The notes beneath the pieces are model-generated. The model searched no databases and was not told where the DNA came from. It saw nothing but the letters and a program-made list of their open reading frames with translations. From assembly GCA_002328295.1 (NCBI GenBank), contig DCXE01000059.1, forward strand, positions 7,097 through 25,337: 18,241 nucleotides of DNA. Reading direction: 5' to 3'. This document shows, piece by piece, positions 1 to 5,829 of the stretch. How positions within the stretch are numbered: position 1 is the first letter of the stretch; the number at the start of each line of letters is the position of its first letter. Source of the DNA: Candidatus Peribacter sp. UBA2144 (GTDB lineage: Bacteria; Patescibacteriota; Gracilibacteria; Peribacterales; Peribacteraceae). The position numbers and the translations under genes are program-made.

Positions 1-117
1 CTTTCTTCTCTTTGGCGCTGCCTTCCTCTTTGTTGCCTTGCGCTTCGCTGGCTTGCGCTTTGCTGCCTTGCGCTTCGCTGGCTTACGCTTTGCTGCGCGT
101 CGTTTCTTTGCTGGCAT
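1..117 (-). CDS. Lys/Arg/Ala-rich histone H1-like DNA-binding protein (N-terminal part only)
   Basis: An open frame starts at an ATG complementary to 115-117 and runs without a stop for 39 codons to the left edge, so the C-terminus is missing. The visible protein is almost only Lys, Arg, Ala and Pro, beginning MPAKKRRAAKRKPAKRKA, with a ten-residue repeat AAKRKPAKRK. This composition is typical of the bacterial histone H1/Hc1-like C-terminal tail family, which binds and compacts DNA through charge. It is the last gene of the minus-strand run, 182 bp after ribBA, and may have its own promoter in the AT-rich gap. No Shine-Dalgarno motif is seen. It could instead be the basic tail of another nucleic-acid-binding protein; the remaining sequence would decide. 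It is too short for routine ORF calling, but the composition is unlikely to arise by chance. Confidence 0.7.
   Translation of the reverse strand, partial: MPAKKRRAAKRKPAKRKAAKRKPAKRKATKRKAAPKRRK
37..96. repeat. Two tandem 30-bp copies in the H1-like gene
   Basis: Positions 37-66 and 67-96 are 29/30 identical, differing at 54 versus 84. Each copy encodes one ten-residue Lys/Arg/Ala/Pro unit of the basic tail. Such in-frame copies expand and contract easily, so tail length probably varies between strains (inference). Confidence 0.85.
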
Positions 118-256
118 AACGGAAGTGGGTAAAAAAATAAAATAGGAAAGGGTTGGAATAAATTTTACTTTTTCTTTTAGCAAAGGGAAAACTAATTCAT
201 AAAGCTAAAAAACAAAATTGTTGTTTATTACAAAAACAAATATTTGTGAAAAAAAT

Positions 257-290
257 GTTAAAAGTTAATTGTTAACTGTTAATAGTTAAC
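257..290. repeat. Heptanucleotide array GTTAANN downstream of ribBA
   Basis: Five units with exact 7-nt phasing are seen: GTTAAAA, GTTAATT, GTTAACT, GTTAATA, GTTAAC. The GTTAAC core is self-complementary, so the array can fold on itself. It starts just beyond the ribBA stop, followed on the minus strand by a T-rich run, so it could act as a weak terminator. The rest of the 118-299 gap is AT-rich and shows nothing else recognisable. Confidence 0.75.
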
Positions 291-299
291 ACTTGCAAC

Positions 300-1511
300 T
301 CAAACTGACTTCAACATGTGTTTCATTTTACTTTTTTTAACTTGTAAATATTGTTTTTGCCTGTCCGAAAGTTTTTGCGATTCGATTGGCACTCGTTCGG
401 TAACGATCAGATCATGCCCCTGCAAACCGATGATTTTCTTTGGATTATTCGTAAGAAGTTTCAATTTGCGAACTTTCAATACCTTAAGAATTTGTGCTCC
501 AATCCCGTAATCTCGCAAATCTCCGTCAAACCCGAGTTTTTCATTTGCCTCCACCGTGTCCATTCCTTCTTCTTGTTGCAGAGCATAAGCACTCACTTTA
601 TTTGCAAGCCCAATCCCCCTTCCTTCTTGTCGCATGTAAAGGATTATTCCTGCTCCTTCATCATTAATTTTATCCATAGCCATTCTCAATTGATTACCGC
701 AATCACAATGACAAGATAGAAATGTATCACCTGTTAAACATTCAGAGTGTACGCGAACCATTATTGATTCTTTCGGATTAATTTCTCCTTTAACTAGCGC
801 AACGTGTTCTTTGTTGCACAAAGTATCGTTAAAAACATGTATTTTCCAAATTCCTTTGTCGGTTTCCAGGTCGGAAGTTGCTTCGAGTTTTACTTGAACT
901 TCATTTTTGCGTCGATGTTCAATTAGATCGGCGATTGTAATGATAGGAATTTCATTTTCACTGGCAAACTTTTCAAGATCAGGTAAGCGCATCATGGTTC
1001 CATCATCATTCATAAGCTCGCTTAAAACCGCGGCCTGTTTTAGGACCGCAAGTTTACACAGATCAACACATGCTTCGGTATGTCCAGCTCTAACCAGAAC
1101 TCCGCCATTAGACGAGCGCAATGGAAATATGTGCCCCGGCCTGACAAAATCATTTGGTAATGATAATGGATCAACTGATTTTTTGATCGTCACTGTTCTA
1201 TCTTTAGCCGAAATACCTGTAGATATTCCGTCGCGGGCATCAACGCTGACTGTGAATTGAGTTTTTAATCTGGCAGTGTTGCATTTGACCATCGGAGGAA
1301 AATCCAACCTATCTGCTATCTCGTTACTCAGAGACAAACACACAACTCCTCCAGTATGCCTGATAATGAAAGCCATTTTCTCTTCCGTTATATGCTCTGC
1401 AGCAATCACTAAATCCCCTTCATTCTCCCTATCTGCATCATCAATAATTACGACCATTCCACCCTCTTGGAGAGCTTTGATTGAATCTGAGATTGAGGAT
1501 ATATTGGACAT
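300..1511 (-). CDS. ribBA: Bifunctional 3,4-dihydroxy-2-butanone-4-phosphate synthase / GTP cyclohydrolase II
   Basis: This enzyme starts both branches of riboflavin synthesis: the RibB half makes dihydroxybutanone phosphate from ribulose 5-phosphate, and the RibA half opens GTP. Length (403 aa) is normal for the fusion. RibB, about residues 5-203, shows DDADRENEGD (24-33), TGISAKDR (98-105), FVRPGHIFPL (122-131), RAGHTEA (141-147) and Glu165. RibA, about 206-400, has the zinc cysteines C258, C269 and C271 with canonical spacing, RQEGRGIGL (294-302) and NNPKK (355-359). Small departures from the usual motifs are LSCHCDC where GSxRCDC is common (one extra Cys, C267) and LAVLKQAA in the second half of RibB. 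All catalytic residues I can place are present. It is separated from ribH by the SLH gene. No FMN riboswitch is visible upstream. Confidence 0.97.
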   Translation of the reverse strand: MSNISSISDSIKALQEGGMVVIIDDADRENEGDLVIAAEHITEEKMAFIIRHTGGVVCLSLSNEIADRLDFPPMVKCNTARLKTQFTVSVDARDGISTGISAKDRTVTIKKSVDPLSLPNDFVRPGHIFPLRSSNGGVLVRAGHTEACVDLCKLAVLKQAAVLSELMNDDGTMMRLPDLEKFASENEIPIITIADLIEHRRKNEVQVKLEATSDLETDKGIWKIHVFNDTLCNKEHVALVKGEINPKESIMVRVHSECLTGDTFLSCHCDCGNQLRMAMDKINDEGAGIILYMRQEGRGIGLANKVSAYALQQEEGMDTVEANEKLGFDGDLRDYGIGAQILKVLKVRKLKLLTNNPKKIIGLQGHDLIVTERVPIESQKLSDRQKQYLQVKKSKMKHMLKSV

Positions 1512-1568
1512 GAGGGGTAAAGACTAGCTATTCAAGGGTTACAAGGGAAGGAAAATAACGATTAGTTA

Positions 1569-1654
1569 TTAAGGAGATAAAAGAGAGAAAGGAGTTAAAG
1601 GAGTACTAATCTTTTGTCTCCTTTATGTCCTTTATCCCCTTTAAACCCTTTTAG
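1569..1654. repeat. Facing arrays of 9-nt units between the SLH gene and ribBA
   Basis: The left array (1569-1603) has units such as ATAAAAGAG, AGAAAGGAG and TTAAAGGAG. The right array (1611-1654) has the complementary type: CTTTTGTCT, CCTTTATGT, CCTTTATCC, CCTTTAAAC. The two can pair imperfectly around a 7-nt loop. The repeat fills most of the 147-bp gap. On the minus strand the hairpin lies after the SLH stop and before ribBA, so it may end the SLH transcript or separate expression of the two genes. Confidence 0.75.
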
Positions 1655-1658
1655 AAAA

Positions 1659-3077
1659 TTACTGTAACTGTATAGTATACGTCTGCCTCGAAGATCTGGG
1701 CTTCTTGCGTCCGACCGAAACATAATAAGTCCCCGGAGGATACTTGTAGGAGTGATTGCATGTTGGGCCGGAGAAACCATAAAGATCAACGTCTTCCATG
1801 GGGTAAATCAAACAAGATAATTCAGATTGATTTGCAACGTCCAGAGTCAGATTTTTCTCGCTCTGCACTGTAAACCTGTAGAAATCAGCATAGTCATGAG
1901 AATCAAGAATATCTGTCTTGTTTAATCCTATTGCAAATAATGCGGCCTCCCTGAATCCGTCGTTTCCGTCCCCTGATGTCTCTTCCGCAAAGACTGTATA
2001 CGTCGTGTCTTTTGACGTAGGTTGTACGTCCAACTGATAATTACCTCTACTTAATGCCACTTTTAGATAGCATTTTCTTCCCTCCTGGTATCCAAGATAA
2101 TACTCAGTAGAGAAGCCGTCATCTTTTAGCCTATATATTCTGCAACTGACCTTTCCGATCTGTCCTGACTGAAGAGCTGCAACAATATAAACATCCTGCG
2201 TTCTGCTCAGATCGAAACTATAACTCTTTAATCTCCTGCCTTTGAACTTGCCGCTCTTTGTGAACGGGAAATCAACATTGTAGTTGGTTGCAGTTGAAAC
2301 AGGATCTTGATATGACGAATCGCGGCCTCCTGATCCGCTATCATCTGTATCACTTGATGAATCGGTAGTTCCATTGCTCGTATCCTCACCTTCAGTTTGA
2401 GATTGAGTTTGAGTTTGATCCTCGGTTTCAGCACGCTCTTCGTCAAGTTGTACGTGAAGTGAATTGAAAATGTAAGCTGCTGCCTCGCCGCGAAGTAAAG
2501 GCCAATTCGGGAAGAACCTGGCACCTTCCTGTCCGATTATTGGCAAAATACCTTTGTCGAATCCTGCATATAAATACTTCGTGTACCAAGCAGCAGTTGA
2601 AACATCAACAAATTTAACAATATCCCTGCGTGCTTCAGTAATTTCTTCAACATTTACATCAAATATTTCCATTATCATTTTTAGAGCCTCTACACGATTA
2701 ACCAATGTTGCAGGTCGGAAAGTTCCATCCGAGTATCCCTGTACATACCGATTTGCTGCCGCATCACAAACATACATTTCATACCAACTTCCAGCACCAA
2801 CATCTTTAAAACATCCTTTGCTCGCTGCATCAGGAATTTTTCCTTTTGCTTTGTAAAGCATTTTCAGCATCTCAGCTCGGTTTACACCGCGTTCCGGCTT
2901 GAAGGAACCATCGGGATTCCCGTTTATAACCTGTGCACCAACTAGCATTTCTATTTCTTCTTGGTACATGTACCCGTCGGGCACATCAGGAAAAACCGAA
3001 GCAAATGCAAGCGGAGTCGAAGCGAGTAGAATAGCTGTTGTAGAAACAGCGGTAATCAGTTTGCGCATAAATATCAT
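1659..3077 (-). CDS. Secreted surface protein: signal peptide, three SLH domains, acidic linker, two C-terminal beta domains
   Basis: Residues 1-27 form a signal peptide with probable cleavage after AFA-S; an internal ATG at residue 4 (MRKLIT) is an equally good start. Three SLH domains follow at about 29-75, 88-140 and 156-206, with the usual FPDVP and NPDGSFKPERGVNRAEMLKM-type elements (tryptophan and RGEAA in the third). SLH domains anchor proteins non-covalently to the cell envelope. A Thr/Gln/Ser/Asp-rich linker spans about 212-265. Residues 275-472 look like two copies of a beta-sandwich resembling pre-peptidase C-terminal (PPC) domains. Each copy has SC-x-IY followed by a second cysteine (C312/C336; C422/C440), suggesting one disulfide per copy. 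No enzymatic domain is recognised, so it may be structural or adhesive. It interrupts the riboflavin genes and has repeat arrays on both sides. Confidence 0.88.
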   Translation of the reverse strand: MIFMRKLITAVSTTAILLASTPLAFASVFPDVPDGYMYQEEIEMLVGAQVINGNPDGSFKPERGVNRAEMLKMLYKAKGKIPDAASKGCFKDVGAGSWYEMYVCDAAANRYVQGYSDGTFRPATLVNRVEALKMIMEIFDVNVEEITEARRDIVKFVDVSTAAWYTKYLYAGFDKGILPIIGQEGARFFPNWPLLRGEAAAYIFNSLHVQLDEERAETEDQTQTQSQTEGEDTSNGTTDSSSDTDDSGSGGRDSSYQDPVSTATNYNVDFPFTKSGKFKGRRLKSYSFDLSRTQDVYIVAALQSGQIGKVSCRIYRLKDDGFSTEYYLGYQEGRKCYLKVALSRGNYQLDVQPTSKDTTYTVFAEETSGDGNDGFREAALFAIGLNKTDILDSHDYADFYRFTVQSEKNLTLDVANQSELSCLIYPMEDVDLYGFSGPTCNHSYKYPPGTYYVSVGRKKPRSSRQTYTIQLQ

Positions 3078-3094
3078 GGGGCAGGGTTCTGGCT

Positions 3095-3124
3095 ATTGTA
3101 CTTCTACTCAATATAATTCCACAA
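3095..3124 (-). promoter_or_regulatory. Possible promoter of the SLH gene
   Basis: On the minus strand, TACAAT (3100-3095) matches the -10 consensus at 5 of 6 bases. It is preceded, with an 18-bp spacer, by TTGTGG (3124-3119), a weak -35. A TATATT hexamer also lies within the spacer. The predicted start would be about 10 nt before the ATG. Sequence match only. Confidence 0.3.
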
Positions 3125-3146
3125 GTTGCCAAATGTAATTAAAAGT

Positions 3147-3204
3147 GAATAATGAATAATGAATAATTATTCCTCTTCATTATTCATTCTTAATGCTTCA
3201 TTAT
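3147..3204. repeat. Heptanucleotide inverted arrays between ribH and the SLH gene
   Basis: Three exact GAATAAT units (3147-3167) face an array with 7-nt phasing, TCATTAT, TCATTCT, TAATGCT, TCATTAT (3177-3204), which ends at the ribH stop codon. A perfect 13-bp stem forms between 3151-3163 and 3176-3188 around a 12-nt loop. It is too AU-rich for a classical terminator and lacks a clear T tract, but could still mark the end of the ribH transcript. Confidence 0.8.
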
Positions 3205-3678
3205 TTATTTCATCCCAACATCCTCCAAGAGCAATAGCGAGCTCAATACTGCCATTGCCGCCTCTCTCCCCTTCGCATCAAGTCTAACCTGAGCATCCTC
3301 CAAAGAATCCACGTGCAAAACTTCGTTAGCAAATGGGATCTTATATTTAACCTGAATATTCATCATGCCACGCGCTGATTGCTTAGCAATTTCCTGCGCG
3401 TGCTGTGTTTCACCCTGCACAACAATGCCGAGCCCCATAAGAGCATTGGCCTGACCTTTGTCGGCTAATGCTGATCCTATTAAAGGAATCTCGAAACAAC
3501 CCGCGACTGCGTAAACAGAAATATTATCTGGATTTATTCCGGATTCAACTAAAAATTCCTGAGCTGACTCAACCATTTTAAGTACATCTTCCTTATAAAA
3601 GGAGGAATGAACTATACCTATCTTCCAGTTTGGACTGACCTTATCTGATTTGCCAATGTCTGACTGAGTGTTTTTCAT
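3205..3678 (-). CDS. ribH: 6,7-dimethyl-8-ribityllumazine synthase
   Basis: Lumazine synthase condenses the RibA/RibD-derived pyrimidine with dihydroxybutanone phosphate. Its 157 aa are typical. Visible family features are KIGIVHSSFY near the N-terminus, AGCFEIP (59-65, usually PGAFEIP), GLGIVVQGETQH (82-93) with the catalytic histidine H93, and the C-terminal QVRLDAKGREAAMA that aligns with the QAxxRxxxKGxEAA region. The usual FGVLT stretch reads FANEVLH, a modest divergence. The start ATG overlaps the ribE stop by four bases (ATGA, 3675-3678), so the two are probably translationally coupled and expressed together. Confidence 0.95.
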   Translation of the reverse strand: MKNTQSDIGKSDKVSPNWKIGIVHSSFYKEDVLKMVESAQEFLVESGINPDNISVYAVAGCFEIPLIGSALADKGQANALMGLGIVVQGETQHAQEIAKQSARGMMNIQVKYKIPFANEVLHVDSLEDAQVRLDAKGREAAMAVLSSLLLLEDVGMK

Positions 3679-4256
3679 TTGGCAGAAGTTTGCAATTGTT
3701 TTGCATGCCTGACCATCACGTCAGTTTCGATATTAACTTTGTCTCCTTTATCAAGAAAACCGAGAGTCGTGTTTTCCAAAGTATGTGGAATGAGAGCAAC
3801 AGTTATCTGGTTGCCATCGATTGTTGCAACCGTAAGAGACACGCCATCTATAGCAATAGAACCCTTGGGAACCAAAAAGCTAAGAACATCATCACAGACT
3901 TTAATTATCAATTCTCCATTCTCAATTCTCAATTTCTCATTTGTTACAACACCAGTAGTTTCTGTATGTCCCTGAACAACATGCCCCTCGAACCTGTCTG
4001 AAGCTTTCATTGCACGCTCAAGATTTATTTTATCTCCCGCTTTGAGTGAACCGAGTTTAGTCTTTTGGAATGTTTCGCTGACCACGTCGAATTTCATTAA
4101 ATGCTCATCAAAATTTACAACACTTAAACATGCACCGCTGACGCTAATACTTGATCCAATCTTGATGTCATCAAAAGATTCCGGACGCTCTACAGAAATC
4201 CCCTTTTCGGTTATTTCTCTAATATTAGCCTGTGCTTCGATAATTCCTGTGAACAC
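3675..4256 (-). CDS. ribE: Riboflavin synthase, alpha chain
   Basis: Riboflavin synthase dismutates two lumazines to riboflavin. The protein has the expected two similar lumazine-binding halves: VFTGIIE with SSISVSGACLSV in the first, and GHVVQGHTETTG with GSIAIDGVSLTV and ALIPHTLENTTLG in the second. I place the start at GTG 4256 because the family nearly always begins MFTGI, giving 193 aa. A TTG at 4274 would add six residues and is the only other in-frame start, since the stop of the upstream gene lies in the same frame. The gap to the upstream gene is 24 bp, and the 3' end overlaps ribH. Residues 108-119 (KLRIENGELIIK) are encoded by a heptanucleotide repeat that also occurs outside genes in this window. 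Confidence 0.95.
   Translation of the reverse strand: MFTGIIEAQANIREITEKGISVERPESFDDIKIGSSISVSGACLSVVNFDEHLMKFDVVSETFQKTKLGSLKAGDKINLERAMKASDRFEGHVVQGHTETTGVVTNEKLRIENGELIIKVCDDVLSFLVPKGSIAIDGVSLTVATIDGNQITVALIPHTLENTTLGFLDKGDKVNIETDVMVRHAKQLQTSAK
3908..3935. repeat. TCAATTN heptanucleotide array inside ribE
   Basis: Units TCAATTC, TCCATTC, TCAATTC and TCAATTT occur with exact 7-nt phasing. The same TCAATTN unit makes the array at 8844-8871 between uvrA and the thioredoxin-like gene. Here it is translated from the minus strand as part of LRIENGELII, in the loop/strand after the TGVV of the second domain. Family length appears roughly unchanged, suggesting replacement more than simple insertion (inference). 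Confidence 0.75.
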
Positions 4257-4280
4257 GGCTAAATTATCTATCAATTGTGC

Positions 4281-5594
4281 CTAAGAAGCTAATGGAGTGT
4301 TGGGATTTTTTGCAGCTGGACCTGCTTGGGTTTCTGCGGAGTATTTGGGCTTCTTTGGAGAATCATGAGTTAAGGTGAAATCAAGACCTTCTTCTATAGT
4401 TGGTACATACGGTTTGCCATCGGAAGTATACAAACTATCATGACGCATGATAACAATTTGACCTCCTGAAAAATAGATTCCAACATCTTCTCCAAGCCTT
4501 GCCTTAATTAAATCTCTATAAATGCAATACGTTTCATCCGTAGGACATTCTCTATTTTTTCTATATTGGCAACCCGATCCAACACAATTAACACATTTAA
4601 GAAGAGCATCTCTCATAGTTTCGTCTGTGCGTTCCGTATAAGGAACATCAAGACGACTGGACCAAAAACCTGTAGAGCTATTTTGATCAACTATAATACC
4701 GATAAGCTCATTCAAATATTTTACAATAATTTGCTCATCAGACATTCCGGATTCCCGCGTAAGCAACAATCGAGTTCCCATACTCACTCCATCAAACCCC
4801 ATATCCAGAGCTTTCTGTATCTGATCTCTATAAGCAACTCCGCCAGCGAGAATAACAGGGCTGGTTTTATCAAATTTGCGTATTCCTTCAAGAATTGCTG
4901 CAGGATCAAAAGCATCTGGATCCAAACCTCTATTTTTAGAAAAACCCAAATGACCACCTGCGGTATTTTCATCTTCATCTATTGGAAGTTCTAAATAATA
5001 ACCATCAGGTACCCTGAGTGAATCCGGCTGCTTTCCTCTCTTGGCGTATCTGTGATAATACGCTTTGGCAGCCAATACAGAAGATACGATTGGCATATAA
5101 TAAAGTGAACGCTTCGGTTCTCTTCTTTGTAGTTCAGCGTTTGCCTCGGCCATGCGTGCAGGAAGCTTTTCGTCCATCCCAGCACCAAGCATAAGTACAT
5201 CGAACGCGTCACTTTTGATAACTTCTTCACGAGAATCAGAATATGAAGGCAGCATTTCCATAAAATTTGCACCTTTGATTGCATATTCACATCTCTGACG
5301 AAGATATGTGGCAGCACTTTGAATTGCTTCTGCATTCATTTCTCTTAAATTGTTACTGTTCTGACGTCCAGCAGGTTCCTGACTTATCTTCCATCCTGGA
5401 ACTGCAGCAGAATAAACACTTGGAAATCCGGCTTCTGCCATTGCCCCACAGAATTCCTCCTCCGTAAATCCTGCTCCCATCCCTCCATTTGTCAAAAACT
5501 TCTTTTCTCCATGAAACATGGCTTCAAGTCCTTGTTGCTTTTCTTTCTCATTACGGAATTTATCAACGCTTAGTTGTTCCCTCAGAGAATTCAT
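4281..5594 (-). CDS. Nitronate monooxygenase / 2-nitropropane dioxygenase-like FMN enzyme with a Cys-rich C-terminal segment
   Basis: The 437-aa protein has the TIM-barrel pattern of the NPD/nitronate monooxygenase family: GGMGAGFT (37-44), DVLMLGAGM (132-140), PIVSSVLAAK (168-177), AGGHLG (212-217, whose His aligns with the catalytic histidine), VILAGGVA (247-254) and MGTRLLLTRESG (272-283), the last two expected to hold the FMN phosphate. Family members oxidise nitronates or use FMN in related oxidoreductions; the substrate here is unknown. It is longer than usual. An unusual segment at 334-357 has five cysteines in C-x2-C-x4-C-x7-C-x6-C spacing, a possible metal or Fe-S site, and a Pro/Lys-rich tail follows. 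It is 24 bp upstream of ribE and probably heads the flavin transcription unit. A TATATAA element lies about 17 bp before the start. The ATG at 5594 is preceded by no Shine-Dalgarno motif. Confidence 0.8.
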   Translation of the reverse strand: MNSLREQLSVDKFRNEKEKQQGLEAMFHGEKKFLTNGGMGAGFTEEEFCGAMAEAGFPSVYSAAVPGWKISQEPAGRQNSNNLREMNAEAIQSAATYLRQRCEYAIKGANFMEMLPSYSDSREEVIKSDAFDVLMLGAGMDEKLPARMAEANAELQRREPKRSLYYMPIVSSVLAAKAYYHRYAKRGKQPDSLRVPDGYYLELPIDEDENTAGGHLGFSKNRGLDPDAFDPAAILEGIRKFDKTSPVILAGGVAYRDQIQKALDMGFDGVSMGTRLLLTRESGMSDEQIIVKYLNELIGIIVDQNSSTGFWSSRLDVPYTERTDETMRDALLKCVNCVGSGCQYRKNRECPTDETYCIYRDLIKARLGEDVGIYFSGGQIVIMRHDSLYTSDGKPYVPTIEEGLDFTLTHDSPKKPKYSAETQAGPAAKNPNTPLAS

Positions 5595-5660
5595 ACATCG
5601 GAATAGTAGCTTATATAAAGGGAAGGAGAATAGACTAAATAAGAGAGTTCATCTACATAA

Positions 5661-5689
5661 TTGCACCTATACCCTAGACAGCGGATGAT
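5661..5689 (+). promoter_or_regulatory. Possible uvrA promoter
   Basis: TTGCAC (5661-5666) and GATGAT (5684-5689) are separated by exactly 17 bp and match the -35 and -10 consensus at 4 of 6 bases each. They lie in the 235-bp divergent region between the nitronate-monooxygenase-like gene and uvrA. This is a sequence match only. A transcript from here would carry the duplicated uvrA start and the repeats described below as its leader. Confidence 0.3.
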
Positions 5690-5692
5690 TTT

Positions 5693-5808
5693 TTTGGTAA
5701 GCTAAAGCTCTGCGCGCCACGCTGACGCGGGTCGGGCAGTTTTTTTATGGATGAAATTAAGATCAAAGGCGCAAACCCTTCGACTCAGCTCAGGACGCGC
5801 TTACCAAA
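5693..5808. repeat. Ten-bp inverted repeat bounding the uvrA leader insert
   Basis: TTTGGTAAGC (5693-5702) is the exact complement of GCTTACCAAA (5799-5808). Between them lie a GC-rich block (5711-5740) ending in a run of seven T, and the duplicated uvrA start. The GC-rich block contains CGCG/CGCG and CTGC/GCAG pairing possibilities before the T run, so it may also act as a weak intrinsic terminator. The repeat could be the footprint of an inserted element or a leader RNA stem; the sequence does not tell which. Confidence 0.45.
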
Positions 5809-5824
5809 TATTCCTTCCAATTAG
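5747..5824 (+). pseudogene. Duplicated, truncated uvrA start (25-codon upstream ORF)
   Basis: An ATG at 5747 opens MDEIKIKGAN, which repeats the first nine residues of UvrA (start 5830), then diverges into PSTQLRTRLPNIPSN and stops at TAG 5822-5824. Over the nine shared codons five differ and every change is synonymous (GAT/GAC, AAG/AAA, ATC/ATA, GGC/GGT, GCA/GCG). The copy is out of frame with uvrA (83 nt apart). The divergence begins at a CCTTCGACTCAGCTCAGG-type element. It may be a gene remnant, a leader peptide, or a strain-level assembly join. Confidence 0.7.
5775..5800. repeat. CCTTCGACTCAGCTCAGG-type interspersed element
   Basis: The sequence CCCTTCGACTCAGCTCAGG followed by ACGCGC resembles a short palindromic element I recognise as widespread in draft bacterial and CPR genomes (recollection, not searched). 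It sits exactly where the duplicated uvrA start loses similarity to UvrA. A related stretch is at about 16205-16258. Confidence 0.5.
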
Positions 5825-5829
5825 CTAAT

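Noticed and set aside
1512..1658. FMN riboswitch upstream of ribBA (and likewise upstream of the 5594 start)
   Set aside because: The conserved RFN-element blocks are absent; the gap upstream of ribBA is taken up by 9-nt repeat arrays.
4566..4994. Plus-strand 142-codon open frame inside the nitronate-monooxygenase-like gene
   Set aside because: It is antisense to a gene with clear family motifs, has no recognisable protein features and is a shadow frame.
5711..5746. GC-rich block before a T run read as a strong intrinsic terminator
   Set aside because: Only 4-bp stems with mismatches could be drawn, and it would lie inside the uvrA leader; kept only as a weak possibility in the leader repeat entry.
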